DNA of 34,133 bases from DASTYU01 sp035764655 (GTDB taxonomy: Bacteria; Chloroflexota; Limnocylindria; Limnocylindrales; CSP1-4): positions 1 to 34,133 of the forward strand of contig DASTYU010000058.1 of assembly GCA_035764655.1 (NCBI GenBank), given 5' to 3'. The stretch's first letter is position 1. Every line of letters begins with the position of its first letter. Shown piece by piece: positions 16,501 through 24,493 of the stretch. Below the pieces are notes generated by a model, which saw only the letters and a program-made list of their open reading frames with translations, did not search any database and was not told the origin of the DNA. Position numbers and translations under genes: made by a program.

Positions 16501-17414
16501 CGAGCGAGCCGCAGGCCCGTCCCGAACCGGCGAACCGTCCGTCGGTGCACGAGCAGGATGTCGTCATCCTCAGCGGGCTGTCCGGCGGGGGCAAGACGGC
16601 CGCCTCGAAGCTGTTTGAGGACCTCGGCTACACCGTGGTCGACAACCTGCCGGCGGAGCTGCTCCCCGAGTTGGCCGACCTGGTCTCCTCCGACCGGCAG
16701 CGCTTCGCGCGGGTCGCGATCGTCGTGGACGTTCGAACCGGCGACGCACCGATCGCCCTGGCCTCCATGCGCGGTGCTCTCGAAGGCCGCGGCGTGCGGC
16801 CGCGCGTCGTCTTCCTCGAGGCGCGCGACGACGTCCTCATCCGGCGCTTCTCGGAGACCCGCCACCGCCACCCGCTGGCCGACGACCGCGGGATTGCCAG
16901 CTCGATCCTGGAGGAGCGGCGCCGGCTCGATCCCATCCGTGCCGACGCCGACGTCGTGGTGGACACCTCGGACCTGTCATTGCGCGAGCTCCGCGAGCGC
17001 CTGTTCTCCCAGCTCGGGACGGTGAGCCGCCCGGACCAGCTGGCGATCCAGCTCATCAGCTTCGGCTACAAGTACGGCCTCCCGCTCGAAGCGGACCTGG
17101 TGTTCGACGTGCGCTTCATGCAGAACCCGTACTACGTGCCCGAGCTGCGGCGCCAGTCGGGACTCACCGACCCGGTTCGGGAGTACGTGCTGGGCCAGGC
17201 GGTTGCCGGCAAGTTCCTCGACATGATGGAGGAATTCCTCGAGTTCGCCGTCCCCGCGTACATCTCGGAGGGCAAGTCGCGGCTGACGATCGCGATCGGC
17301 TGCACGGGCGGCTTCCACCGCTCGATCGTGATGGCCGAGGAGCTCGCGACGTGGCTGCGCGAGAAGGACTTCGGGCCGGTCGCCGTCTTCCACCGCGAGC
17401 TCGAGCGGACGTGA
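16497..17414 (+). CDS. rapZ: RapZ/YvcJ family nucleotide-binding protein
   Basis: RapZ-family P-loop proteins bind nucleotides; in E. coli RapZ guides RNase E to the GlmZ sRNA and so controls glucosamine-6-phosphate synthesis, while Gram-positive YvcJ has a less clear role. The GTG at 16497 overlaps the tatC stop by 4 nt and gives 305 aa. Markers are Walker A GLSGGGKT (27-34), VDNLPAELL, RHRHPL, FGYKYGLPLEADLVFDVRF (near 17060-17116) and the C-terminal IGCTGGFHRS. All are intact. It stands in the conserved order rapZ-yvcK-whiA with 4-nt or 1-nt junctions, which supports a joint role in coupling carbon supply to wall synthesis (inference from neighbourhood). Confidence 0.95.
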   Translation: MTSEPQARPEPANRPSVHEQDVVILSGLSGGGKTAASKLFEDLGYTVVDNLPAELLPELADLVSSDRQRFARVAIVVDVRTGDAPIALASMRGALEGRGVRPRVVFLEARDDVLIRRFSETRHRHPLADDRGIASSILEERRRLDPIRADADVVVDTSDLSLRELRERLFSQLGTVSRPDQLAIQLISFGYKYGLPLEADLVFDVRFMQNPYYVPELRRQSGLTDPVREYVLGQAVAGKFLDMMEEFLEFAVPAYISEGKSRLTIAIGCTGGFHRSIVMAEELATWLREKDFGPVAVFHRELERT

Positions 17415-18748
17415 ACCTGCGGCGCTGGCTGAGCCCCGGGATCGGCATCAAGCGCTGGATGCTGCTCGTCTTCGTTGGCCTGCTTTTCCTCGCGCTGGCC
17501 TTCGCGTACGCGCTCCGCCAGGCAACCCGCGACCTGGAGCCGGGCAGTCTCAGCCAGCAGCTGTTCGACCTGCTCACGCTGAGCTTCCTGCCGCCGGTCG
17601 CGCGCGTGGTCGTCGTGGCCGGGATCGGCTTCGGCTGCGTGGCGATCGGCTCGGTGATGGTGATCCGGGCGTTCATGGACCCGTTCCGCTCCGGCGGAGG
17701 ACGCCAGCCGCTGGTCGAGGTCATCTATCAGAAGCGCTTCCTGTCACGTGGTCCGCGGATCGTTGCCATCGGCGGAGGGACGGGGCTGTCCACGCTGCTG
17801 CGCGGGCTCAAGGAGCACACCAGCAACCTCACGGCGGTCGTGACCGTGGCGGACGACGGCGGGTCGTCCGGCGTCCTGCGCAACGAGCTCGGCATCCCAC
17901 CCGTCGGCGACATCCGCAACTGCATTGCGGCGCTCGCCGACTCCGAGACCATGATGGACCGCGTCCTCCAGTATCGCTTTCCCGACGAGGGCGCGGGCGT
18001 GGACGGCCAGGGCCTGGGCGGGCACGCCGTCGGGAACTTGTTGATCGCCGCCATGACAGCCGTCGAGGACGGTGACTTCGAGGAGGGTGTCCGGCGGATC
18101 AACCGCATCCTCGCGGTGCGCGGCCAGGTGGTCCCGGCAACGGCCACGCCCCTCACGCTTCATGCCCGCCTGACGGACGGACGGGTCGTGGACGGGCAGT
18201 CGGCGATCATGCGCACGTCGGGCATCGAGCGGGTCTGGCTGAGCCCGGACGACGTCGCCGCCTCGGCCGACGCGCTCGAAGCCATCGCCGAAGCGGAGCT
18301 GATCGTGCTCGGGCCGGGCAGCCTGTTCACCAGCCTGCTGCCGAGTCTCCTCATCCCGGGCATCCGCGACGCGGTCGCGGGTGCGTCCGCCCCGCGCGTC
18401 TACGTATGCAACGTCGCAACCCAGGCTGGCGAGACCGCCGGGTTCGACCTCGCCGCACACCTGGATGCGCTGGCCGGTCACGCTGGAGCGGGCATCGTGG
18501 ACGTCGTGCTGGCGAACACGTTCTTCGACGCCCGGATCCCGGACGACTGGAGCGCCGAACCGGTGGGGCTGCGCTGGCCGCCGAGCGTGGAACCGGTTCC
18601 GCATCTCGTCCTGGAGCACGTGGTCGATCCGGAGAACGCGCACCACCACGACCCCGAACGACTCGCGACGGCGCTGATGGCGCTCCTGGAGCGCGAGTCG
18701 CGCCTGCGACGGCGGACGGTCGGCCGGACGGCCAGTCGGACGGCCTGA
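17411..18748 (+). CDS. yvcK: YvcK-type gluconeogenesis factor (UDP-GlcNAc-binding) with N-terminal membrane helices
   Basis: YvcK/CuvA proteins bind UDP-sugars and adjust carbon flow into cell-wall precursors. The GTG at 17411 overlaps the rapZ stop by 4 nt; the product is 445 aa. The conserved domain starts at about residue 115 with RIVAIGGGTGLSTLLRG (GGGTG 121-125), then VADDGGSSG, PVGDIRNC, GGHAVGNLL, LGPGSLFTSLLP and the CNVATQAGET segment. B. subtilis YvcK is about 317 aa; the extra 115 residues here hold two membrane helices (about 17-35 and 63-85), so this protein is probably tethered to the cytoplasmic face of the membrane. The domain itself looks complete. Confidence 0.94.
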   Translation: MNLRRWLSPGIGIKRWMLLVFVGLLFLALAFAYALRQATRDLEPGSLSQQLFDLLTLSFLPPVARVVVVAGIGFGCVAIGSVMVIRAFMDPFRSGGGRQPLVEVIYQKRFLSRGPRIVAIGGGTGLSTLLRGLKEHTSNLTAVVTVADDGGSSGVLRNELGIPPVGDIRNCIAALADSETMMDRVLQYRFPDEGAGVDGQGLGGHAVGNLLIAAMTAVEDGDFEEGVRRINRILAVRGQVVPATATPLTLHARLTDGRVVDGQSAIMRTSGIERVWLSPDDVAASADALEAIAEAELIVLGPGSLFTSLLPSLLIPGIRDAVAGASAPRVYVCNVATQAGETAGFDLAAHLDALAGHAGAGIVDVVLANTFFDARIPDDWSAEPVGLRWPPSVEPVPHLVLEHVVDPENAHHHDPERLATALMALLERESRLRRRTVGRTASRTA

Positions 18749-18749
18749 C

Positions 18750-19601
18750 GTGACGCGCTCCGAACGGGACCAGGTTGTCGCGCTCCGGTCGGAGCTGGCG
18801 GGGATCGATCCCGCCCGGCCGTGTGACCGTCTCGCCGAGGCCGCGGGGCTCGGGGACGACGCCTGGAACCGCGAACCGGCGGTCACCCGCCTGGCGGTGC
18901 GGCTCGAACGTCGCGGCGGCGAGCGAGCCGGCGCCGGTGGCACGCCGCCGTTCGACTGGGAGTCGGCCGCGGACCACTGCCGCTGGGCGTGGCTGCGCGG
19001 CCGTTTCCTGGCGCGCGGCTCACTGAGCCTGGCCAACGGCCGGACGCACCTCGAGTTCATCGTGTCGCCGGAGGAGGCGCCGGTCCTCGCGGCACGGCTC
19101 GCGGAGCTCGGGCTGCCGGCTGCATGGCGCCTGCGGCGCACGCGCGGCGTCGTGACCTGGAAGAGCGGCGAATCGGTAGGCACGTTCCTGCGCCGCATCG
19201 GGGCCGGCGCCGCCCTGCTCGAACTCGAGGCGCGCCAGGTGTCGCGGGCCTTGCGCGGCGAGCTGAACCGAGTGCTCAACGCGGAGTCGGCGAATCTGCA
19301 GCGGGCCGTCGCCGCGGCCGGGCGCCAGCTCGAGGCGATCGACCGGCTGGAAGGGGACGGGCGGCTAGCGGCCCAGCCGCGGGTCGTCCGTTCCGTCGCC
19401 GCCGCCCGTCGCGAGACACCCGAGGCGACGCTCGCCGACCTCGCCGCTCGCCTCGACCTCCACCGTTCTGCCGTGCAGCGTGCGCTGGAGCGCCTGGAAC
19501 GGCTCGCGCTGCACGAGGAGGATGGGACGGACGGGACGGACCGCCCGGCACCACGCGCCGGGCCGGTCGGCACGGGTCGGGGAGGGACCGCTCTGGCATG
19601 A
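18750..19601 (+). CDS. whiA: WhiA, LAGLIDADG-fold DNA-binding regulator
   Basis: WhiA is a transcription regulator that arose from a homing-endonuclease fold and lost nuclease activity; in Streptomyces it controls sporulation division genes. The 283-aa protein shows the marker CRWAWLRGRFLARGSLS (near 18976-19026), followed by the second LAGLIDADG-like half, then LNRVLNAESANLQRAV and a C-terminal helix-turn-helix (roughly residues 230-265, TLADLAARLDLHRSAVQRAL region). The N-terminal arm is diverged. The last 25 residues are a Gly/Asp/Pro-rich tail encoded by GGGACGGAC-type repeats. GTG 18750 is one base after the yvcK stop; its own stop overlaps tpiA as ATGA. Confidence 0.92.
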   Translation: MTRSERDQVVALRSELAGIDPARPCDRLAEAAGLGDDAWNREPAVTRLAVRLERRGGERAGAGGTPPFDWESAADHCRWAWLRGRFLARGSLSLANGRTHLEFIVSPEEAPVLAARLAELGLPAAWRLRRTRGVVTWKSGESVGTFLRRIGAGAALLELEARQVSRALRGELNRVLNAESANLQRAVAAAGRQLEAIDRLEGDGRLAAQPRVVRSVAAARRETPEATLADLAARLDLHRSAVQRALERLERLALHEEDGTDGTDRPAPRAGPVGTGRGGTALA

Positions 19602-20401
19602 TCGGGGCCATGCGTGACGTGATCGTGGCCGCCAACTGGAAGATGCATACCACCCCCGCCGACGCCGGTGAGCTCGCCGCGACGATCGCGTCGCGCACGA
19701 GGGAAGCGGGCGTCATCCGCGTCATCTGCCCGCCATTCGTCTGCCTGCAGGCCGTCGCCCAGGCCGTCGCGGACGACGACCCGCCCGTCGCAGTGGGCGC
19801 TCAGAACGTCCATCACGAGCTGGCCGGCGCGTACACGGGTGAGGTTGCCGCGCCGATGCTGGCCGGTCTCGCGACCTGGGTGATCCTCGGCCACTCGGAG
19901 CGGCGTCGCGATGCGGGCGAGACCGATGAGCTGATCGGCATGAAGCTGGGCCGCGCGGTGGACGCGGGGCTGCGGCCGATCCTGTGCGTCGGCGAACAGC
20001 TGACCGACCGTGAAGCCGGCCGCGCCGGGGACGTCGTCGATGAGCAGCTGGCGGGAGCGCTCGAACGGCACGATCCGGCGGCTCTCGCGGCGGCCGGTCT
20101 GGTGATCGCGTACGAGCCGGTGTGGGCGATCGGCACCGGCCGCAACGCGCGTGGCGCGGATGCGTCGGCGATGGCGGATGCGATCCGCGACTCGCTCGAA
20201 CGGCGGGGCTGGGGGAGTCGCGCCGCCGAACTGTCCGTCCTGTACGGAGGCAGCGTCACGTCCGCGAACATCGACGAGTTCCTGGCCGAGCCCGCCATCG
20301 ACGGTGCGCTGGTCGGCGGCGCCTCGCTGAAGCCCGATGAGGTCGCCGGCATCGTGGCCCGTGCCGGGATGACGGCCCGCGCCCGTGGCGGCACCCGGTG
20401 A
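19598..20401 (+). CDS. tpiA: Triosephosphate isomerase
   Basis: TpiA interconverts dihydroxyacetone phosphate and glyceraldehyde 3-phosphate. The product is 267 aa from ATG 19598, which overlaps the whiA stop (ATGA) and lies 11-12 nt after GGAGGG (19581-19586). An ATG at 19610 would give MRDVIVAANWKMH, the more usual N-terminus, so the start could be 12 nt later. Catalytic residues are all present: Lys15 (NWKMH), His99 (GHSERR) and Glu173 (AYEPVWAIGTG, loop 6), plus YGGSV and the phosphate-binding GGASL. Its stop overlaps gpmI by 4 nt. The usual partners gap and pgk are not here. Confidence 0.96.
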   Translation: MIGAMRDVIVAANWKMHTTPADAGELAATIASRTREAGVIRVICPPFVCLQAVAQAVADDDPPVAVGAQNVHHELAGAYTGEVAAPMLAGLATWVILGHSERRRDAGETDELIGMKLGRAVDAGLRPILCVGEQLTDREAGRAGDVVDEQLAGALERHDPAALAAAGLVIAYEPVWAIGTGRNARGADASAMADAIRDSLERRGWGSRAAELSVLYGGSVTSANIDEFLAEPAIDGALVGGASLKPDEVAGIVARAGMTARARGGTR

Positions 20402-21999
20402 GGCCCGAGGGCCGCCCACGGCCGATCGTCCTCGTCGTGCTCGACGGGTTCGGGATCGGGACCGAGCCGGCGGGCGACGCCGTCCGCGCCGCGGACATGC
20501 CGGTGTGGCGCGATCTGCTGGCACGCTGGCCCCACGCCGTGCTTCGCGCGTCGCAGGATGCGGTCGGACTGCCGCCGGGCCAGATGGGCAACTCCGAGGT
20601 CGGCCACCTCAACCTGGGCGCCGGCAAGCCGGTTCTCCAGGACCTGCCGCGGATCGACGCGGCGATCGCGGACGGCAGCTTCAGCGAGCGTGCGGCCCTG
20701 CTCGAGGCGACCCGACAGGCGGCCGGAGAGGACGGCCGCCTGCACATCGTGAGCCTGGTCGGACCGGGTGGCGTGCACGCCAACGACCGGCACCTCGTGG
20801 CGCTGGCCGGCCTGGCGGCTCGCCAGGGCGTGGGCCACGTCCGCGTGCACGCGCTGCTCGACGGCCGCGACACGCCGCCGTCCTCGGCGCTTGGCTTCGT
20901 GGCCGACCTCGAGGCACGACTGGCCGCCGTCCATCCCGACGCTCGGATCGCCTCGGTCGGAGGCCGCTACTTCGCGATGGATCGCGACAAGCGCTGGGAG
21001 CGGACCGAGCGCGGCTACGACGCCATCGTCCACGGCGAGGGACTGCACGCACCATCGGCGACCTCCGCGATCGAGGCGGCCTACGCGCGTGGCGAGACCG
21101 ACGAGTTCGTCACGCCGACGGTCATCGACGGCGTCGCGGGGATCGTTCGCGATGGCGACCCGATCGTGCACGCGAACTTCCGGGCCGATCGTGCGCGGCA
21201 ACTGACGCATGCCCTGGCAGTTCCCGACTTCGGCGACTTCGACCGGACGTCGCCGAGCGGCCGGCGGGCGCCGCGCGACGTGTTCGTCGTGACGATGACC
21301 GGTTACGAGGACGGGCTTCCCGTGGCGGTCGCCTTCCCGCCGGAAGCGGCGCGCTCGCTCGCGCAAGCATGCTCGGAGGCCGGCTGGACCCAGCTCCACG
21401 TGGCCGAGACGGAGAAGTACGCCCACGTGACCTACTTCTTCAACGGGGGCGTCGAGGCGCCCTATCCCGGCGAGGATCGGGTGCTCGTGCCGAGCCCGAA
21501 GGTCGCCACCTACGACCTGCAGCCGGAGATGAGCGCGCCGGGCGTCACCGACGCCCTGGTCGGGGCCATCGCGTCCGGCCGCTACGACTTCATCGTCGCG
21601 AACTTCGCGAACGCGGACATGGTCGGCCACACCGGGGTCTGGGATGCCACGATCGCTGCGCTCGAGACCATCGATCGCTGCCTCGAGCGAATCGTGGCCG
21701 CCATCGATGATGCCGATCGAGAGAGCCCCGCGTCACCCGGGCCACTGCTTGCGATCACGGCCGACCACGGCAATGCGGAGTACCTGCGCGATGCCGCCGG
21801 CCAGCCGGTGACATCGCACTCGCTCAACCCGGTGCCCTTCGTGCTCATCGGGCGGGCCGCGCAAGGGGTGCAGCTGCACGATGGGATCCTCGCGGACGTC
21901 GCCCCGACGCTGCTCGGCTTCGCCGGCCTGCCGCGCTGGCCGGGCATGACCGGTGAGTCGCTGACGGACGCCGCGGTGACCGTCGGACGACCCGACTGA
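20398..21999 (+). CDS. gpmI: 2,3-bisphosphoglycerate-independent phosphoglycerate mutase
   Basis: GpmI interconverts 3- and 2-phosphoglycerate with two manganese ions and a serine nucleophile. The 533-aa protein starts at GTG 20398 inside the tpiA stop. Markers are LDGFG (Asp16), MGNSEVGHLNLGAG (nucleophile Ser66), GRDTPP, GRYFAMDRDKRWERTE, FRADRARQLT, EKYAHVTYFFNGG, NFANADMVGHTG, TADHGNAE and HSLNPVPF. All metal ligands expected in the alkaline-phosphatase-type core appear in order and the length is normal. The translational coupling to tpiA links two lower-glycolysis steps. Confidence 0.97.
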   Translation: MRPEGRPRPIVLVVLDGFGIGTEPAGDAVRAADMPVWRDLLARWPHAVLRASQDAVGLPPGQMGNSEVGHLNLGAGKPVLQDLPRIDAAIADGSFSERAALLEATRQAAGEDGRLHIVSLVGPGGVHANDRHLVALAGLAARQGVGHVRVHALLDGRDTPPSSALGFVADLEARLAAVHPDARIASVGGRYFAMDRDKRWERTERGYDAIVHGEGLHAPSATSAIEAAYARGETDEFVTPTVIDGVAGIVRDGDPIVHANFRADRARQLTHALAVPDFGDFDRTSPSGRRAPRDVFVVTMTGYEDGLPVAVAFPPEAARSLAQACSEAGWTQLHVAETEKYAHVTYFFNGGVEAPYPGEDRVLVPSPKVATYDLQPEMSAPGVTDALVGAIASGRYDFIVANFANADMVGHTGVWDATIAALETIDRCLERIVAAIDDADRESPASPGPLLAITADHGNAEYLRDAAGQPVTSHSLNPVPFVLIGRAAQGVQLHDGILADVAPTLLGFAGLPRWPGMTGESLTDAAVTVGRPD

Positions 22000-22019
22000 C
22001 AGGGGCCGGGGCCGACCTG

Positions 22020-22028
22020 TGGTAGCAT
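22020..22028 (+). promoter_or_regulatory. Extended -10 element (TGG-TAGCAT) upstream of secG
   Basis: TAGCAT (22023-22028) with TG one base upstream is placed about 28 nt before a GGAGG ribosome binding site. A CTGACA at 21996-22001 is too far away (21 nt) to be a confident -35. Confidence 0.4.
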
Positions 22029-22062
22029 CCCGGGCCGAACCCAGATCGGAGGCGTCTCCCTC

Positions 22063-22290
22063 GTGAACCCCATCCTGGCCATCGGCCAGCTGCTCGTCAG
22101 CGTCGCGCTGATCGCGTCCATCCTGCTCCAGGCCCGCGGTGCCGGGCTGTCGGGCGCGTTCGGTGGCGACTCGGCGGTCTACCGCAGCCGACGCGGTGTC
22201 GAGAAGCGGCTGTGGCAGTTCACGATCGTCCTGCTGGTGCTGTTCGTCGTGTTCTCCCTGGCTTCATACAAGATCGTCGAAGCCGCCTGA
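22063..22290 (+). CDS. secG: SecG, preprotein translocase subunit
   Basis: SecG is a small partner of SecYE that assists export. The 75-aa protein has the family layout: helix 1 (about 4-22, LAIGQLLVSVALIASILLQ), the conserved cytoplasmic loop GAGLSGAFGGDSAVYRSRRG, and helix 2 (about 50-70, FTIVLLVLFVVFSLASY). GGAGG at 22049-22053 precedes the GTG at 22063 by about 9 nt. Placement after tpiA/gpmI mirrors the tpiA-secG order in many high-GC Gram-positives. Confidence 0.95.
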   Translation: MNPILAIGQLLVSVALIASILLQARGAGLSGAFGGDSAVYRSRRGVEKRLWQFTIVLLVLFVVFSLASYKIVEAA

Positions 22291-22292
22291 CC

Positions 22293-22298
22293 TAACCT
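22293..22298 (+). promoter_or_regulatory. -10-like TAACCT before the solute-binding protein gene
   Basis: TAACCT lies directly after the secG stop and 32 nt before the ATG at 22331. No clear -35 is visible. Confidence 0.25.
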
Positions 22299-22330
22299 GC
22301 GGGCTCACGGGGGCGCCCGCCACCCTGTCG

Positions 22331-24058
22331 ATGACCCGCAGAGATACCTCATTCGTCCTCGCCCTCGTCGCGTCCCTGGTGCTCGTCGCTGTGCTCGTTG
22401 GCGCACCACTGGTCCAGCCGGCCGCGACGCCGCCCCCGACCCAGCCGCCGCCTGACACGACGGCGGTCGATCGTCCGTACCGCGAAGGCGTGCTGGGCCA
22501 CCCCGAGTCGATCAGCCCGCTGACCGCGCGTACCCAGGCCGATCGCGACCTTGTCGCGCTGATCTTCGCCGGCCTCGTGCGCAACGGTCCGAAGGGCACC
22601 CTGCTGCCCGATCTCGCCGCGCGCTGGAGCGTTACGGACGAGGGCAAGACGTGGACGTTCGAGCTTCGCGACGACGCGTACTGGCACGACGGCACGCCGG
22701 TCACCGCCGCCGACGTGGCGTTCACCATCCACACGCTCCAGGATCCGGAGTACAGCGGTCCGCGCTCGACGTCGTGGGCGGGCGTGACGGTCCAGGCGAC
22801 CGGCGAGCGGACGGTGCGCTTCACGCTCGACATTCCGATCGGCGGTTTCCTGCAGGCGGCGACGCAGCCCATCGCCCCGGCGCACCTGCTCGCCGACGTG
22901 CCCGTGAGCAGCCTGCCGGACCACGGGTTCAGCCAGCGTCCGGTCGGCTCGGGGCGGTTCGCCCTCGTCACACGCGAGCGCGACCTGGTCGTACTTCGTC
23001 CACCGGACGCCCGCACCGGTGCCCCGTCCCAAGGCCCTGCCATTGAGGCGACCGACTCACTGGCGACGATCGCGCCGACGGCGCGTCCGGAGCTGCCGCG
23101 TCCGTACCTGGACGGCATCGAGTTCCACTACTACGAAAATCCCGACGCGCTGGCGGCCGACTACGAGGCGGGCAGGCTCGACGCGGTATCCGGCGTCGAC
23201 CCGGCGATCGCCGCGGAGATCGCGAGCACGCCGCACAGCCACCTGCTGCGCTATCCGGGCTCGACGCTCACCGCGGTGCTGTTCAATCTCCGCCCGGGCC
23301 ATGCCTTCGACACGCCGACGGTCCGCCTGGCGCTCTTCCGGGCGATCGACCGCGAGGCGCTCATCGACGAGGTATTCGCCGGCTCGGCGGCCCTTGCGCA
23401 GGGGCTCATCCCGTCGAGCTTCCCGTTGTTCGACGCGGAGGTCTCCACGCCGGTTCGGTACGATCCCGAGGAAGCGGAATTCCGCCTCAAGCAGCGGGGC
23501 TGGAAGCGGGTCGATGGTCAGTGGCGGCGGCCCGGGAAGGACGAACCGTTCACGATCGAGCTGCTCAGCCCCGACGAGAGCTCGAACCCGGCCGCTTTCG
23601 CCACGGCCGAGTTCGTCGCCCGCAGCTGGACCGCGTTCGGGATCTCCACCAAGCACACGGGCCTGCCCGCGGCCGAGTTCGTCCGCGAGCGGCTGACGCG
23701 CGGCGAGTACGAGGCGGCGGTCGGCGACATCGCGATCGGTCTGGACCCCGACCTCTACCCGTTGCTCGCATCAACCCAGACCCTGACCGGCGGCTCGAAC
23801 GTCATCGGCCTCCAGGACAGGCGGCTCGACCGGCTCCTCCGCGAGGCCCGCGAGCCGGGGACCGAGGCGGAGCGGAAGGAGGCCTACCGCGCCGTCCAGG
23901 AGGAACTCACCAAGGGTCGCTACATCATCCCGCTGCTGTACGCGGACGAGACGACGGTGGTCCATGACCAGGTGGTGGGACCCTCGCTCCGCCAGGTTTC
24001 GGACCCCAGTGACCGATTCTGGGATGTGCTAACATGGCGCCTCGCTGACGACCGGTAG
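22331..24058 (+). CDS. ABC transporter solute-binding protein, family 5 (peptide/nickel type)
   Basis: The frame is open upstream, but ATG 22331 gives the right N-terminus: basic MTRRDTS then a membrane/signal segment (about residues 8-30) and a Pro/Thr linker. The product is 575 aa. The family 5 pattern is clear: GVLGHPESISPLTARTQADRDLV, GLLPDLAARWSVTDEGKTWTFELRDDAYWHDGTPVTAADV region (22560-22710), a FDTPTVRLALFRAIDREALI segment and the late EAYRAVQEELTKGRYIIPLLY. Such proteins bind peptides or other solutes outside the membrane and hand them to a DppBC-type permease. No lipobox Cys is present, so it is either secreted or held by an uncleaved helix. No permease or ATPase genes are adjacent. 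Confidence 0.9.
   Translation: MTRRDTSFVLALVASLVLVAVLVGAPLVQPAATPPPTQPPPDTTAVDRPYREGVLGHPESISPLTARTQADRDLVALIFAGLVRNGPKGTLLPDLAARWSVTDEGKTWTFELRDDAYWHDGTPVTAADVAFTIHTLQDPEYSGPRSTSWAGVTVQATGERTVRFTLDIPIGGFLQAATQPIAPAHLLADVPVSSLPDHGFSQRPVGSGRFALVTRERDLVVLRPPDARTGAPSQGPAIEATDSLATIAPTARPELPRPYLDGIEFHYYENPDALAADYEAGRLDAVSGVDPAIAAEIASTPHSHLLRYPGSTLTAVLFNLRPGHAFDTPTVRLALFRAIDREALIDEVFAGSAALAQGLIPSSFPLFDAEVSTPVRYDPEEAEFRLKQRGWKRVDGQWRRPGKDEPFTIELLSPDESSNPAAFATAEFVARSWTAFGISTKHTGLPAAEFVRERLTRGEYEAAVGDIAIGLDPDLYPLLASTQTLTGGSNVIGLQDRRLDRLLREAREPGTEAERKEAYRAVQEELTKGRYIIPLLYADETTVVHDQVVGPSLRQVSDPSDRFWDVLTWRLADDR
24027..24035 (+). promoter_or_regulatory. Extended -10 element (TGC-TAACAT) for tRNA-Leu(CAG)
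   Basis: TAACAT (24030-24035) with TG one base upstream lies in the 3' end of the preceding gene, 41 nt before the tRNA. A weak -35 (GTGACC) is 15 nt upstream. Confidence 0.4.
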
Positions 24059-24076
24059 ACGGTCGTGTGGTCCGGC

Positions 24077-24163
24077 GCCGAGGTGGCGGAATAGGCAGAC
24101 GCGCTAGGTTCAGGACCTAGTGGCCGCAAGGTCGTGTGGGTTCAAGTCCCTCCCTCGGTACCA
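24077..24163 (+). tRNA. tRNA-Leu (anticodon CAG)
   Basis: Acceptor GCCGAGG pairs with CCTCGGT (one G-U), followed by discriminator A and an encoded CCA. The anticodon arm is CTAGG/CCTAG with loop TTCAGGA, giving CAG at 24111-24113. A long variable arm (class II tRNA) follows, and the T arm has the GTTCAAGTC loop. Decodes CUG. Confidence 0.97.
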
Positions 24164-24194
24164 CTCCCTCACGCTCGGACCCGAGGCAACACCT

Positions 24195-24279
24195 GCCCAG
24201 GTGGCGGAATTGGTATACGCGTACGTTTGAGGGGCGTATGAGGCAACTCATCCGGGTTCAAGTCCCGGCCTGGGCACCA
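24195..24279 (+). tRNA. tRNA-Leu (anticodon GAG)
   Basis: Acceptor GCCCAGG pairs perfectly with CCTGGGC, with discriminator A and encoded CCA. The anticodon arm TACGT/GCGTA encloses TTGAGGG, giving GAG at 24229-24231. It has a class II variable arm. It decodes CUC/CUU and lies 31 nt after the first Leu tRNA, likely the same transcript. Confidence 0.97.
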
Positions 24280-24293
24280 CGCCGCATCCCCTG

Positions 24294-24320
24294 ACGACCG
24301 TCCGCTCCGGCGGTCGTTTT
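24294..24320 (+). terminator. Rho-independent terminator after the two tRNA-Leu genes
   Basis: ACGACCG (24294-24300) and CGGTCGT (24311-24317) form a perfect 7-bp stem around a 10-nt loop, and the 3' arm runs into TTTT (24317-24320). It is the clearest intrinsic terminator in the window. Confidence 0.75.
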
Positions 24321-24334
24321 GCTGTCCGGGCCGC

Positions 24335-24340
24335 TATGCT
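24335..24340 (+). promoter_or_regulatory. -10 element TATGCT for tRNA-Val
   Basis: TATGCT ends 8 nt before the tRNA, just after the terminator. No convincing -35. Confidence 0.35.
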
Positions 24341-24348
24341 CCGCAGCC

Positions 24349-24425
<77 letters not shown>

Positions 24426-24429
24426 TCCC

Positions 24430-24458
24430 TTGAGTCGGTCGACGCGGCGGCACATACT
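24430..24458 (+). promoter_or_regulatory. Candidate promoter of the small secreted protein gene
   Basis: TTGAGT (24430-24435) and CATACT (24453-24458) are 17 nt apart, each matching four of six consensus positions, and would start a leader of about 30 nt before ATG 24494. Confidence 0.45.
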
Positions 24459-24493
24459 GACCCTCCGCCGGGGTCCGTACGTGGGGTGACGAG

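Noticed and set aside
17744..20524. Very long minus-strand open frame (about 926 codons) opposite yvcK, whiA and tpiA
   Set aside because: It is Arg/Gly/Pro-rich with no domain and lies opposite three genes with clear motifs. Stop codons are rare on the antisense strand at this GC content.
19813..21630. Minus-strand open frame of about 605 codons opposite tpiA and gpmI
   Set aside because: Opposite two well-conserved glycolytic enzymes with intact active sites; no recognisable domain.
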